Origin: Roseateles puraquae
Lineage (GTDB): Bacteria > Pseudomonadota > Gammaproteobacteria > Burkholderiales > Burkholderiaceae_C
Reading direction: 5' to 3'
DNA: 64,000 nt
Assembly: GCF_002205845.1 (NCBI RefSeq)
Contig: NZ_NISI01000001.1
Location: 806,001-870,000, forward strand
This document shows, in pieces, positions 11,063 through 20,416 of the stretch. Numbering within the stretch: position 1 is the stretch's first letter; every line of letters starts with the position of its first letter. A model generated the notes under the pieces. The model was given only the letters and a program-made list of their open reading frames with translations, was not told the DNA's origin and ran no database searches. The position numbers were made by a program, and so were the translations under genes.

Positions 11063-11796
11063 GGCAGGTCCTGTTGCGATTCGAAATTCAGCGTGGCGTA
11101 CAGCATGCCCTTTTCTTCGGCGCTGACCAGGGAGTCCACCTGGGGCTCCAGGCAGGCGCGGTTGCGGCCTTCGGCCTTGGCACGGTAGAGCTGGCGGTCG
11201 GCCCGCTCCGTCCACAGCAGCGGCGAGGACCGCACCCACTGCGGCGCAAAGGCGCCGCCCAGGCTGACGGTCACGTGGTGCATCTGGCCGGGGGCGACCT
11301 CGATGGCGAGCTCAGACACCCGCTCACGCACCCGCTCCGCGACAGCCAACCCGACATGGGTCGCGCAGTTGGGCAGGATGATGGCGAATTCCTCGCCACC
11401 CACGCGGGCCACGAGGTCCATCGGGCGCACGGTCTGCTCGATGGCACGCGCCACGGCGCGGATGACCTGGTCACCGGCGAGATGACCATGGGTGTCGTTC
11501 ACCGCCTTGAAGTGATCGATATCCAGCATCAGCAGCAGCGCTGGCTCGCCAGCCCGGGCGACCCGGTCGACTTCGCGGGCCAGGGACATCTCGAAACTGC
11601 GTCGGTTCACCAGTCCGGTCAGTGCGTCCTTGCTGGAGAGGTCGCACAGCGCGTCCAGCACGCCCTGGAGCCAGGCAGCGCTGTAGGGCGCTGCATCCGG
11701 CAGCAACGCCCCGGCCTGCTGCAGCAATTGCAGGGCCTGATCCAGATCCAGCGCAGCGGCGTCGATCAGTTGTGAGGCGGGCAAGCGGTGTTCCAA
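11059..11796 (-). CDS. GGDEF diguanylate cyclase
   Basis: 245 residues. Makes cyclic di-GMP from two GTP. The GGDEF domain starts near 55 (KDALTGLVNRRSF) and has an active-site GGEEF at 133-137 and the inhibitory I-site RPMD (124-127) exactly five residues before it, so product feedback should work. The short N-terminal region (~50 residues) is helical with no recognised sensor domain and no membrane segment. The start given is TTG at 11796, the first available; a GTG near codon 46 would leave only the GGDEF domain. Overlaps the MinD-like gene by four bases; first gene of the minus-strand cluster that is divergent from cheR. Confidence 0.9.
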   Translation of the reverse strand: MEHRLPASQLIDAAALDLDQALQLLQQAGALLPDAAPYSAAWLQGVLDALCDLSSKDALTGLVNRRSFEMSLAREVDRVARAGEPALLLMLDIDHFKAVNDTHGHLAGDQVIRAVARAIEQTVRPMDLVARVGGEEFAIILPNCATHVGLAVAERVRERVSELAIEVAPGQMHHVTVSLGGAFAPQWVRSSPLLWTERADRQLYRAKAEGRNRACLEPQVDSLVSAEEKGMLYATLNFESQQDLP

Positions 11797-11997
11797 GGGG
11801 CGGGCGGTCAGCCGGGATTGTGGTTTCGGGGCAGTCTATCAGCGGCCCTGGCGCGCCCAGGTCGTGAAACAGGCACGTTCCTGAGGCCTGATTGCACTAT
11901 GCTGAATCGCACCCCCGCCGTACAACGGGGGTGGGGATGCAGAATCAGACCGCCCCCGCCAGAACTGCTGCGAGCGCCCACAAATCTGATACATCAC

Positions 11998-12849
11998 ATG
12001 CCCGCACCCGACCTCGCCACCGGCAGTGACGCCCTCGACCACGAATTCAGCTTCAGCAAGGCCGACTTCGACCGGGTGCGCGAGCTGATCTACAAGCACG
12101 CCGGCATCAGCCTGCACGACGGCAAGCACGCGATGGTGTACAGCCGGCTGTCGCGCCGCCTGCGCGAAACCGGCCACAAGAGCTTCGCGAGCTATCTGCA
12201 GTGGCTGGAATCTTCCACCGGCCCGTCCGGCGCCCAGGAATGGCAGGAGTTCGTCAACTGCCTGACCACCAACCTGACCTCCTTCTTCCGCGAGGACCAT
12301 CACTTTCATGCCCTGAAGGACGATCTCAAGCCCTTCGTTGGCAAGCCCGTGCGGATCTGGTGCTGCGCCGCCTCCACCGGCGAGGAGCCGTATTCCATCC
12401 TGATGACCTGCAGCGAGGCGCTGGGCGCCAACGCCTCGGTGCAGCTCGTCGCCAGCGATATCGACACCAACGTGCTCGCCACCGCGAAGCGGGGCGTCTA
12501 CAACGCCGACTCCCGCGGCCTGGACGCCAACCGGTTGAAGAATTTCTTCATGCGCGGCACCGGCGCCAATGCCGGCAAGATCCGCGTGAAGCCCGAACTG
12601 CAGCGCTGGGTGGACTTCCGCCCGCTGAACCTGATGGATGCGCAGTGGCAGCTCGGCGACCCCTTCCACATGGTGTTCTGCCGCAACGTCATGATCTATT
12701 TCGATGCGCCCACCCAGCGCAAGGTGCTGGAGCGCATCCACCGCGTGATGCGTCCCGGCGGCCTGCTCTTTGTGGGGCACTCCGAGAACTTCACCGATTC
12801 GCGCGACCTGTTCAAGCTCCGCGGTAAAACCATCTACGAACGGGTTTGA
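11998..12849 (+). CDS. cheR: Chemotaxis protein methyltransferase
   Basis: 283 residues. Methylates glutamates of chemoreceptors with S-adenosylmethionine. An N-terminal all-helical domain (FSFSKADFDRVRELIYKHAGI) is followed by the methyltransferase fold with the SAM motif IWCCAASTGEEPYS, the SDIDT acidic loop, and FCRNVMIYFD. The ATG at 11998 fits family N termini; an upstream ATG at 11899 would add 33 residues rich in Pro/Arg and looks non-coding. First gene of cheR-cheD-cheB, with a 201-bp divergent region to the GGDEF gene. Confidence 0.95.
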   Translation: MPAPDLATGSDALDHEFSFSKADFDRVRELIYKHAGISLHDGKHAMVYSRLSRRLRETGHKSFASYLQWLESSTGPSGAQEWQEFVNCLTTNLTSFFREDHHFHALKDDLKPFVGKPVRIWCCAASTGEEPYSILMTCSEALGANASVQLVASDIDTNVLATAKRGVYNADSRGLDANRLKNFFMRGTGANAGKIRVKPELQRWVDFRPLNLMDAQWQLGDPFHMVFCRNVMIYFDAPTQRKVLERIHRVMRPGGLLFVGHSENFTDSRDLFKLRGKTIYERV

Positions 12850-12851
12850 TC

Positions 12852-13511
12852 ATGAGTACGCCTCTCGCCTCGGCCTCCACCCTCGGCAACCCCGCGGCGC
12901 TGGCCAAGGTCAACCAGCTCAAGGCGCAGCCCCGCAAGCAGGGCGAGGCCTCGTTCTTCTTCTACGACGCGCACTTCAAGAACGCGGCGGTCAAGATCCT
13001 GCCGGGTGAGTACTTCGTCGACAGCGAGGACATCCTCGTCATGACGACGCTGGGCTCCTGCATCGCAGCCTGCCTGTGGGACCGCGTGGCCAAGGTCGGC
13101 GGCATGAACCACTTCATGCTGCCCGAGGGCAACGGCGACTCGGGCCGCTATGGCACGTTCGCCATGGAACTGCTGATCAACGAGATGATGAAGCGCGGCG
13201 CCAGCAAGGCCCGCATGGAAGCCAAGATCTTCGGCGGCGGCGCCGTGATCTCCGGCATGAACTCGCTCAACGTCGGCGAGCGCAACACCAACTTCGTCAT
13301 CGACTTTCTGAAGCTGGAGCGCATTCCCATCGTGTCCAAGGACGTGATGGACGTCTACCCGCGCAAGGTCTGCTTCCTGCCGGCCAGCGGCAAGGCCATG
13401 GTCAAGCGCCTGGCGCCCACGAATACCGACGCGCTGGTCCAACAGGACCGGGCCGCGATCCAGAAGGTGCAGCCGGTCGCCAGCAGCGGCGGCTCCATCG
13501 ATCTGTTCTAA
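12852..13511 (+). CDS. cheD: Chemoreceptor glutamine deamidase
   Basis: 219 residues. Deamidates specific glutamines in chemoreceptors and can bind CheC-type phosphatases. The catalytic Thr-Cys region TTLGSCIAACLWD and the His in GGMNHFMLP are present, as is the FGGGAVISGM glycine loop. The N-terminal ~40 residues and C-terminal ~20 are extensions beyond the core. Start ATG at 12852, three bases after the cheR stop. Confidence 0.94.
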   Translation: MSTPLASASTLGNPAALAKVNQLKAQPRKQGEASFFFYDAHFKNAAVKILPGEYFVDSEDILVMTTLGSCIAACLWDRVAKVGGMNHFMLPEGNGDSGRYGTFAMELLINEMMKRGASKARMEAKIFGGGAVISGMNSLNVGERNTNFVIDFLKLERIPIVSKDVMDVYPRKVCFLPASGKAMVKRLAPTNTDALVQQDRAAIQKVQPVASSGGSIDLF

Positions 13512-13523
13512 GGAGAGACATCC

Positions 13524-14612
13524 ATGGCCAAGACCAAGGTCGTGGTGGTGGACGATTCGGCGCTGGTGCGCTCCATCCTCACCGAGATCATCAACCGCCA
13601 GACCGACATGGAATGCATCGGCGCGGCCTCCGACCCGCTGGTGGCGCGCGAGATGATCCGCAACCTCAACCCCGACGTCATCACGCTGGACGTCGAGATG
13701 CCGCGCATGGACGGGCTCGACTTCCTGTCGCGCCTCATGCGCCTGCGCCCGATGCCGGTGGTGATGGTCTCGACGCTGACCGAGCGCGGCGCCGAGGTCA
13801 CGCTCAAGGCGCTGGAGCTGGGCGCCATTGATTTCGTCGCCAAGCCCAAGATCGGCGTGGCCGACGGCATCCGGCTGCTGGCGCAGGACATCACCGACAA
13901 GATCCGCATCGCATCCAAGGCGCACATCCGCCGCGCGCCGCCGCCAGCCCCCGCGGGCGCGACCGCCGCAGCGGCGCCCAAGCCGGTCACGATGGCGAGC
14001 CTCGGCCGTGCCTCGACCGAGAAGATCATCTTCATCGGCGCCTCCACCGGCGGCACGGAAGCCACCAAGGACGTGCTCATCAACCTGCCGGCCGACAGCC
14101 CGGCCGTGGTCATCACCCAGCACATGCCACCGGGCTTCACCCGCAGCTACGCCGCCCGGCTGGACGGCCTGTGCAAGATCCGCGTGAAGGAAGCGCAAGA
14201 CGGCGAGCGCATCCTGCCCGGCCACGGCTACATCGCCCCCGGCGGGCTGCACCTGACCGTGGAGCGCAGCGGCGCGAACTACATCGCCCGCGTGCAGGAC
14301 GGCGACCCGATCAACCGCCACAAGCCCTCCGTCGAGGCGCTCTTCCTGTCCGCCGCCAAGGTGGTGGGGCCCAACGCCATCGGCATCATGCTGACCGGCA
14401 TGGGCGCTGACGGCGCCCGGGCCATGAAGGTCATGAAGGACGCCGGCGCCTACAACTACTGCCAGGACGAGGCCAGCTGCGTCGTCTTCGGCATGCCCCG
14501 CGAGGCGATTGCCGCTGGCGCGGCGGATGAGGTGCTGCCCCTGAACCAGATCGCCGCCAAGGTGCTGGAGCGGCTGCGCGCCACCTCGGGCATTTCGCTG
14601 AACCGCGTCTGA
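13524..14612 (+). CDS. cheB: Chemotaxis response regulator protein-glutamate methylesterase
   Basis: 362 residues. Receiver domain with phospho-acceptor Asp56 ([12 protein letters not shown]), an Ala/Pro linker (about 138-160), and the methylesterase domain with the catalytic triad Ser174 (IGASTGG), His200 (TQHMPPGFT) and Asp296 (GMGADGA). It removes methyl groups from receptors for adaptation, activated by CheA phosphorylation. GGAGAG precedes the ATG. cheA, cheW, cheY and receptors are not in this window, so cheRDB is the tail of, or separate from, the main chemotaxis cluster. Confidence 0.96.
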   Translation: MAKTKVVVVDDSALVRSILTEIINRQTDMECIGAASDPLVAREMIRNLNPDVITLDVEMPRMDGLDFLSRLMRLRPMPVVMVSTLTERGAEVTLKALELGAIDFVAKPKIGVADGIRLLAQDITDKIRIASKAHIRRAPPPAPAGATAAAAPKPVTMASLGRASTEKIIFIGASTGGTEATKDVLINLPADSPAVVITQHMPPGFTRSYAARLDGLCKIRVKEAQDGERILPGHGYIAPGGLHLTVERSGANYIARVQDGDPINRHKPSVEALFLSAAKVVGPNAIGIMLTGMGADGARAMKVMKDAGAYNYCQDEASCVVFGMPREAIAAGAADEVLPLNQIAAKVLERLRATSGISLNRV

Positions 14613-14625
14613 GCTGCGCAGAGGC

Positions 14626-14940
14626 CTAGCGAGCGGCACTTGCCGCCGGTGACGCCTGGGCCAGCAGTGTCGAGCGGCGCCGTGCTTCGGCGACGCGCTC
14701 GTCGGCGAACACCGGGCGAAAGCCCTCCAGCGACTTCGGCGACAACGGCACCCAGGCCATGCGCGGCGGCGCCACGCGGGGCATTGGCGCCAGCGCGCCG
14801 GCCGCAGCGACACGCGTGCGCTCGGCCGCCGCCTCCTTCAGCTCCGCATCGCTGTCGGTGAACGCCTGGGTGGCCGCCATGCGCAGGGTCAGGAGGGCAG
14901 GGATCGAGGCCAACGCCAACCAGCGGGGCAAGGTCTTCAT
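14626..14940 (-). CDS. Small secreted Ala/Pro-rich protein, unknown function
   Basis: 104 residues. The first 26 residues (MKTLPRWLALASIPALLTLR then MAATQA) look like a Sec signal peptide. The mature part is charged and low-complexity (many Ala, Pro, Arg) with no family I recognise. GAAGGAGA 7 nt before the ATG is a very good ribosome site, which is the main reason to call it a gene. Divergent from the LysR gene. Confidence 0.6.
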   Translation of the reverse strand: MKTLPRWLALASIPALLTLRMAATQAFTDSDAELKEAAAERTRVAAAGALAPMPRVAPPRMAWVPLSPKSLEGFRPVFADERVAEARRRSTLLAQASPAASAAR

Positions 14941-15034
14941 GAGACATCTCCTTCAAGTGCTGGTTATGCTAGGCATCCACGGCATGCAAAAGAAGCGCTG
15001 TTTTCTGCACTGATTGGTTCGCCAGACTTACCAG

Positions 15035-15961
15035 ATGACCTCCCTCGACCGCTTTCCACTGCATTACCTGGCGGCCTTCCGGGCCGCGGCCCAGACGGAG
15101 AACCTGCGCGCCGCGGCGGAGAGCCTGCACCTCACCCACAGCGCCGTGAGCCAGCAGATCCGGGGCCTGGAGGCGGCGCTGGGCTTCGAGGTGTTCCAGC
15201 GGCAGGGCCGGCGCCTTGCGCTCAACCCGGCGGGCCAGGCCCTGCAGCGTGCCGTGGAGCGGGTGTTCGCCGAACTGCAGGCTGGGCTGGTGGCCGCAGG
15301 CCAGGCGCACGGCAGCCGGGCCCAGACGCTGCGCGTGACGGCCCTGCCCTCATTTGCCCAGCGCTGGCTGATGCCCCGCCTGCCGCGCTGGCAGGCCCTG
15401 CAGCCCTGCATAACGCTGGACTTGCACACCGGCCAACAGGTGATCGACCTGACGCGCGAGGGCTACCACGTCGGCCTGCGCGTGGGCCGCGGGCCCTGGC
15501 CGGGTCTCGTCAGCGAACGGCTCTTCCATTCACCGCTGATCGCCGTGGCCGCGCCCGCCTTGGCCCATCGCCTGATCGGTCAGCCGCTGCAGGCCCTCGC
15601 TGCCCAACCGCTGCTGGACGACGTGGACGTGTGGCGCCAATGGTTTGCCCAGGCCGGCCTACCCGTGGCGCCCGTGGTGGTGGCCAACTTCAACGACGCC
15701 GGCGTGCTGCTGCAGGCCGCCGAGCAGGGCATGGGCGTGGCATTGGCGCGCGAACTGATCGCCGGGGATGCGCTGCTGGACGGTCGCCTGGTGCGCGTCG
15801 CTGCCCAGGCACTGGACCTGGACGCGGGGCGCGACTATCACGTCGTCTACCCAGAAGGCCTGCGTGGCGACCCGGCCGTGCGGGCCTTTTGCGACTGGCT
15901 GCACGCCGAAGTGGCGGCCCTGCAGCAGCGGCTCAGAGAAACAACTGCTGCAGATCGCTGA
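15035..15961 (+). CDS. LysR-family transcriptional regulator (GcvA-like)
   Basis: 308 residues. N-terminal winged helix-turn-helix (LHYLAAFRAAAQTENLRAAA, then SLHLTHSAVSQQIRGLE) and a LysR substrate-binding domain. The sequence ALPSFAQRWLMPRL is typical of the GcvA-like subgroup. ATG at 15035 chosen; a TTG 21 nt upstream is in frame. The divergent secreted-protein gene is a plausible target since LysR genes often regulate the neighbouring divergent gene; this is inference. The 3' end overlaps the end of hemW by 29 bp on the opposite strand. Confidence 0.88.
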   Translation: MTSLDRFPLHYLAAFRAAAQTENLRAAAESLHLTHSAVSQQIRGLEAALGFEVFQRQGRRLALNPAGQALQRAVERVFAELQAGLVAAGQAHGSRAQTLRVTALPSFAQRWLMPRLPRWQALQPCITLDLHTGQQVIDLTREGYHVGLRVGRGPWPGLVSERLFHSPLIAVAAPALAHRLIGQPLQALAAQPLLDDVDVWRQWFAQAGLPVAPVVVANFNDAGVLLQAAEQGMGVALARELIAGDALLDGRLVRVAAQALDLDAGRDYHVVYPEGLRGDPAVRAFCDWLHAEVAALQQRLRETTAADR

Positions 15962-17117
15962 GGAAGTCGAAGCCGCGCTCGGTGGGCTGGATGCGCGCCG
16001 GGTCCGGGGTCAGCAGGCCGCGCCCACGCGCGGTCGCCAAACCAGCCGCGATGCTGGACGGCGGCAGGCCCGTGCGCTCCAGGAACTGGGTGAGCGTCAC
16101 GCCCTCCTTCAGGCGCAGCGCATTGAGCATGAACTCGAAGGGCAGGTCCTTGCGCGCGACCTCGTGCTCGTTGCTCACCTTCACGGCCTGGCCCATGTAG
16201 GCCGCCGGCTCTCGCCAGCGCACCTGGCGCAAGACGCGGTGCGGGAAGCTCAGTTTGCTGTGCGCCCCCGCACCGATGCCCAGGTAGTCGCCGAACTGCC
16301 AGTAATTCAGGTTGTGCGCGCAGCGATGCCCCTCGCGCGCATAAGCCGACACCTCATAACGCGACAGCCCGGCTGACCCGGTGCGCGCCGTGATGAGATC
16401 GAGCATGTCGCTGGCAAGGTCGGGATCGGGCAGCCCGGCCGGCGTGCGCGTGGCGAACACCGTGTTGGGCTCGATGGTCAGGTGGTAGATCGACAGGTGC
16501 GGCGGCCGAAAGCTCAGCGCCGTGTCGAGCTCGCGTGAAAGGTCTTCCAGCGTCTGCCCCGGCAGCGCGTACATCAGGTCGAGGTTGAAGGTCTCGAAGG
16601 CCGCAGCGGCCTCGGCCAGGGCCTCGCGGGCCTGCGTCGCGCTGTGCACGCGGCCCAGCGCCTTGAGTTGCGCATCGTCGAAGCTCTGCACGCCGACCGA
16701 CAACCGCGTGACGCCCGCCTCGCGAAAGCCCTTGAAGCGCTCGCGCTCGAAGGTGCCCGGGTTGGCCTCCAGCGTGATCTCGCAGCCGGGCTCCAGTGGC
16801 AGCCGGGCGCGGATGTCGGACAGCAGCTGGGCGATCTGCGCGGGGTCGAACAGGCTGGGCGTGCCGCCGCCGATGAAGATGCTCACGACGGGGCGCCCCC
16901 AGATCAACGGCAGCGCCGCCTCCAGGTCATCGCGCAGCGCAGCGAGGTAGGCCTGGGCGGTGTCGGACGTCAGCCCGCCGTCACGCACCTCGTGCGAGTT
17001 GAAGTCGCAGTAAGGGCACTTGCGCAGGCACCACGGCAGGTGCACGTACAGCGCCAGCGGCGGCAGCGCGGGCAACTGCAGCGTGCCCGGGCGCATCAGA
17101 TGGGCGAGATCGGCCAT
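15933..17117 (-). CDS. hemW: HemW-type radical SAM heme chaperone (coproporphyrinogen III oxidase-like)
   Basis: 394 residues. Radical SAM motif CLRKCPYC (Cys30, Cys34, Cys37), the GGGTPSLF SAM loop, and the HemN-like C-terminal domain. HemW proteins bind heme and deliver it rather than oxidise coproporphyrinogen; the gene is often misannotated as hemN. Last gene of the kinase-PP2C-rph-rdgB-hemW operon, four bases after rdgB, a common position for hemW in proteobacteria. Confidence 0.93.
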   Translation of the reverse strand: MADLAHLMRPGTLQLPALPPLALYVHLPWCLRKCPYCDFNSHEVRDGGLTSDTAQAYLAALRDDLEAALPLIWGRPVVSIFIGGGTPSLFDPAQIAQLLSDIRARLPLEPGCEITLEANPGTFERERFKGFREAGVTRLSVGVQSFDDAQLKALGRVHSATQAREALAEAAAAFETFNLDLMYALPGQTLEDLSRELDTALSFRPPHLSIYHLTIEPNTVFATRTPAGLPDPDLASDMLDLITARTGSAGLSRYEVSAYAREGHRCAHNLNYWQFGDYLGIGAGAHSKLSFPHRVLRQVRWREPAAYMGQAVKVSNEHEVARKDLPFEFMLNALRLKEGVTLTQFLERTGLPPSSIAAGLATARGRGLLTPDPARIQPTERGFDFLSDLQQLFL

Positions 17118-17121
17118 GGGC

Positions 17122-17727
17122 TCAACCGAGGTGCCAGACCTCGCGGAACTGGGCGATCAGTTGCGCGGCGGCCAGCGCCCGGTGGCTGTGGCGGTTCTTC
17201 ACGTCAGCCGGCAGGCTGGCGACGGTCTGGCCCAGCGCGGGGACGTGCATCAGGGGGTCGTAACCAAAGCCGCCCTCCCCGGCCGGCGCCGTCAGGATCT
17301 CGCCGGCCCAGCGGCCCATGGCGACCAGGGGCTCGGGGTCATCCGCGCTGCGCACCGCGACAAGCGCGCAGACAAAGCGCGCCCGGCGATCCTCGACGCC
17401 GGACAGCTCGCGCAGCAGGCGGTCGTTGTTGGCCGCATCGCTCTTCTCGCCCCCGGCATCCAGCGCATAGCGGGCCGAGCGCACGCCGGGTGCACCGCCC
17501 AGCGCCTCGACGCTGAGCCCGGAGTCGTCAGCCAGCGCTGGCAGGCCACTGTGCGCAGCGGCGTGCCTCGCCTTGGCGAGTGCGTTCTCCGCGAAAGTCA
17601 GGAAGGGTTCTTCCGCCTCGGGGATGCCCAGGCTGCCTTGCGTGACCAGCTCGATCCCCAGCGGCGAGAACAGCGCCTGCAGCTCCAGCAGCTTCTTGGC
17701 ATTGTTGGAGGCGAGGACGAGCTTCAT
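17122..17727 (-). CDS. rdgB: Non-canonical purine NTP pyrophosphatase (RdgB/HAM1)
   Basis: 201 residues. Hydrolyses dITP, XTP and ITP to monophosphates, cleansing the nucleotide pool. Motifs: LASNNAKKLLEL at the N terminus, ALADDSGLSVEAL with catalytic acids, GEGGFGYDPL, and NRHSHRA at the C terminus. One base separates it from rph, so the two are tightly coupled. Confidence 0.96.
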   Translation of the reverse strand: MKLVLASNNAKKLLELQALFSPLGIELVTQGSLGIPEAEEPFLTFAENALAKARHAAAHSGLPALADDSGLSVEALGGAPGVRSARYALDAGGEKSDAANNDRLLRELSGVEDRRARFVCALVAVRSADDPEPLVAMGRWAGEILTAPAGEGGFGYDPLMHVPALGQTVASLPADVKNRHSHRALAAAQLIAQFREVWHLG

Positions 17728-17728
17728 C

Positions 17729-18460
17729 TCAGCCCTTCAGCGCGGCTTGCTGGGCCACGAGCAGCTCGCCGATGCCCTTCTCGGCCAGGTCCAGCAGCGC
17801 GTTCATCTCGGTGCGCGTGAAGACCACGCCTTCAGCCGTGCCCTGCAGCTCCACGAAGCCGCCGGAGGCGGTCATGACCACGTTCATGTCGGTGTCGCAG
17901 GCGACGTCTTCCACGTACTCCAGGTCAAGCAGCGGCACCCCGTCGACGATGCCCACCGAAATGGCGGCCACGGCCTCCTTGATGGGCGAGCGCTCGAGCT
18001 TGCTGTCGGCGATCAGCTTGTTGACGGCATCCTGCGCCGCCACGAAGGCGCCGGTGATGGCCGCGGTGCGCGTGCCACCGTCGGCCTGCAGCACATCGCA
18101 GTCCAGCGTGAGGGTGCGTTCGCCCAGGGCCGCCAGATCGAACACCGCTCGCAGCGAGCGGCCGATGAGGCGCTGGATCTCCTGCGTGCGGCCGCTCTGT
18201 TTGCCCTTGGCCGCCTCACGGTCGCCGCGGGTGTGGGTGGCGCGGGGCAGCATGCCGTATTCGGCCGTGACCCAGCCCTCGCCCGAGCCACGCTTGTGCG
18301 GCGGCACACGGTCCTCGACCGAGGCCGTGCAGAGCACGCGGGTGCCGCCGAACTCGATCAGCACCGAGCCTTCGGCATGCACCGTGAAGCCGCGGGTGAT
18401 ACGCACCGGGCGCAATTGATTGGCAGCGCGGCCGGCGCTGCGCGTGAAGGTCTTGGTCAT
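17729..18460 (-). CDS. rph: Ribonuclease PH
   Basis: 243 residues. Phosphorolytic 3'-5' exoribonuclease trimming tRNA 3' ends. The N-terminal RPVRITRGF, the [17 protein letters not shown] block, [19 protein letters not shown] phosphate/active-site region and the DLEYVEDV motif are conserved. Intact, with no frameshift like that of laboratory E. coli. 23 nt after the PP2C gene and one base before rdgB. Confidence 0.97.
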   Translation of the reverse strand: MTKTFTRSAGRAANQLRPVRITRGFTVHAEGSVLIEFGGTRVLCTASVEDRVPPHKRGSGEGWVTAEYGMLPRATHTRGDREAAKGKQSGRTQEIQRLIGRSLRAVFDLAALGERTLTLDCDVLQADGGTRTAAITGAFVAAQDAVNKLIADSKLERSPIKEAVAAISVGIVDGVPLLDLEYVEDVACDTDMNVVMTASGGFVELQGTAEGVVFTRTEMNALLDLAEKGIGELLVAQQAALKG

Positions 18461-18483
18461 GAAGAAACGGAGGTTGGTGGCGC

Positions 18484-19401
18484 TCAGCGGCGGGTGCCGC
18501 CACGGCCGGACTGCTTGATGACTTCGTTGATCTCGCGCACGGCGCGCTCGATCTCCTCGTCATCCAGGGCTTCCATGCTCGCGAGGAGCTCGGGGTCGAG
18601 CCCGCCCTGGATGGTGGATGCGAAGCCGGAGTTGCCGAGGTTCTGCGTGGTGTCGCCGGCTGGGTCACCCTCGCCTTCCCACTCGACGGCCAGCACGGTG
18701 ACGTTGTCACTTCGCTCCCCGCCACGCCGCAACGCCTGCTCGACGAGTTCAGGCACCGCTTCGGAAATGGCCAGGCTGGCCAGCTGGTGCACGATCTCGT
18801 CGTCCTCGACGCTGCCCCACAGGCCGTCGGAGCACAGCAGCAGGCGGTCGCCGGCGTCCATGACGAGCGGCCCCTGGCAGTCGATCATCGGCTTGCCGGG
18901 GCTGCCCAGGCAGGTGAACAGGACATTGCGGTTGAAGGACTCGCCACCGGGCGCGACGCGACCCAGGGCTTCCTGCAGTTCCGAATAGGAATGGTCGCGC
19001 GTGCGGGCGATCAGCTTGGCCGAACGCACCAGGTACAGGCGCGAATCACCACAGTGCGCCCACCAGGCCTGGTTGCCCTGCAGGATGGCCGCGACCACCG
19101 TGGTGCGCGGGGTGTCCGACAGGCCCTTGCTTTCGGCGTAGCGCAGCAGCTGCTGGTGGGCGATGAAGATGGCTTCCTGGAGGAATTGCTGCGGGTCTGC
19201 GATGACCGGCCGCGCATCCTGCTGGAACAGGGCTGCCAGCGTCTGCAACGCGATCTGCGCCGCGACCTCGCCTTCGGGGTGGCCGCCCATGCCGTCGGCA
19301 AGCGCGAACAAGCCCGCCTCCCGCGTGAAGCAGTAGCCCATGCGATCCTCGTTGGTCTCGCGGCCGCCTCGACGGCTGACCTGGAAGACGTTGAATCGCA
19401 T
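18484..19401 (-). CDS. PP2C-type serine/threonine protein phosphatase
   Basis: 305 residues. The PPM metal motifs are present in order: [46 protein letters not shown] and [10 protein letters not shown]. It should dephosphorylate targets of the kinase encoded just upstream, to which it is coupled by a TGATG overlap. A C-terminal ~55-residue acidic, then basic, tail (ending GRGGTRR) lies outside the catalytic domain. Cytoplasmic; no membrane segment. Confidence 0.94.
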   Translation of the reverse strand: MRFNVFQVSRRGGRETNEDRMGYCFTREAGLFALADGMGGHPEGEVAAQIALQTLAALFQQDARPVIADPQQFLQEAIFIAHQQLLRYAESKGLSDTPRTTVVAAILQGNQAWWAHCGDSRLYLVRSAKLIARTRDHSYSELQEALGRVAPGGESFNRNVLFTCLGSPGKPMIDCQGPLVMDAGDRLLLCSDGLWGSVEDDEIVHQLASLAISEAVPELVEQALRRGGERSDNVTVLAVEWEGEGDPAGDTTQNLGNSGFASTIQGGLDPELLASMEALDDEEIERAVREINEVIKQSGRGGTRR

Positions 19402-20369
19402 CAGGCCTTGGCTCCGGACTTGAGGTTCTCCAGCTGAAGCTTGAGACGTTCGCTGAAACTGAGCTTGGTGTAGCGCCGCTCGGTCTCGCGGGCGAGTTCC
19501 TTTTGCAGTGCGAACACGCTCTGCGGGCGCGCCAGCGGGTCGAGCGACATGCACCACTCGGTCACTTCGAGCAGGTTGTCGGAATAGACGTTGCGCAGGC
19601 GGGACAGGCTCAGCGAGAGACGGTCCTTCTCCAGGCGCTGCGGCGCATCGTTGGGCGGGTAGCCCTGCATGCAGGCATAGATGCAGGCGCCGATGGCGTA
19701 GATGTCCGTCCAGGGGCCGAGTGAGCCATCGCGGCGGTACATCTCGGGCGCGGCAAAGCCCGGCGTGTACATCGGGCGGATGAAGTTGCCTTCCTTGCTC
19801 AGCACTTCTCGCGCGGCGCCGAAGTCCAGCAGCACGGCCTTGTTGTCGTTCGTGATGAAGATGTTGGCCGGCTTAATGTCCAGGTGCAGCATCTTGTGCT
19901 GGTGCACGATGCGCAGGCCGCGCAGGATCTCGTCGAAGAGGCTGCGGATGGTGGACTCGCGGAAGACCTTGTCGCGCTTCATGTCGCGCGCGGTGACGAT
20001 GAAGTCCTGCAGGGTGTCGCCCTGCAGATAGTTCATCACCATGTAGACGGTTTCGTTCTCGCGCAGGAAGTTCAGCACCGAGACCACGCTCGGGTGCGAG
20101 ATCTGCGCGAGCGAGCGACCTTCTTCGAAGAAGCTCTTGAGACCCAGGCGATACAGCGGCTGCTTCTCAGGCTTGACGCGCGGCGTCAGCTCCCCGGGCG
20201 AGCGTTCGGCCAGGGACGAGGGCAGATATTCCTTCAGCGCCACCAGGTGGTGGTCAGGATCTTCGGCGAGGTAGACCACGCCAAAACCCCCAGCCGCCAG
20301 CCTCTTGATGATCTGGTAGCCCCCAACCACCGTGCCTGCTGGCAAGGGCGCCGGCTTCGGCTTGGACAT
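19401..20369 (-). CDS. Hanks-type serine/threonine protein kinase (soluble)
   Basis: 322 residues, a kinase domain with short ends and no transmembrane helix or sensor domain. G-loop LAAGGFGVVYLAE (24-36), catalytic Lys46 (VALKEY), Glu in FFEEGRSL, catalytic loop HLDIKPAN (162-169), DFGAAR (182-187) and AAPEM. The residue before the catalytic Asp is Leu instead of Arg, so this is a non-RD kinase. Paired with the PP2C gene (TGATG) in an operon with rph, rdgB and hemW. Substrates unknown. Confidence 0.93.
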   Translation of the reverse strand: MSKPKPAPLPAGTVVGGYQIIKRLAAGGFGVVYLAEDPDHHLVALKEYLPSSLAERSPGELTPRVKPEKQPLYRLGLKSFFEEGRSLAQISHPSVVSVLNFLRENETVYMVMNYLQGDTLQDFIVTARDMKRDKVFRESTIRSLFDEILRGLRIVHQHKMLHLDIKPANIFITNDNKAVLLDFGAAREVLSKEGNFIRPMYTPGFAAPEMYRRDGSLGPWTDIYAIGACIYACMQGYPPNDAPQRLEKDRLSLSLSRLRNVYSDNLLEVTEWCMSLDPLARPQSVFALQKELARETERRYTKLSFSERLKLQLENLKSGAKA

Positions 20370-20416
20370 AATCGCGCTTGAATCTCTTGTTAAACGTCAG
20401 TTCTTGCGAGTGCGAA

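Noticed and set aside
15933-15961. Frameshift in the LysR gene or hemW because their ends overlap by 29 bp.
   Set aside because: Both proteins have normal length and C termini; convergent overlaps of this size are common in compact genomes.
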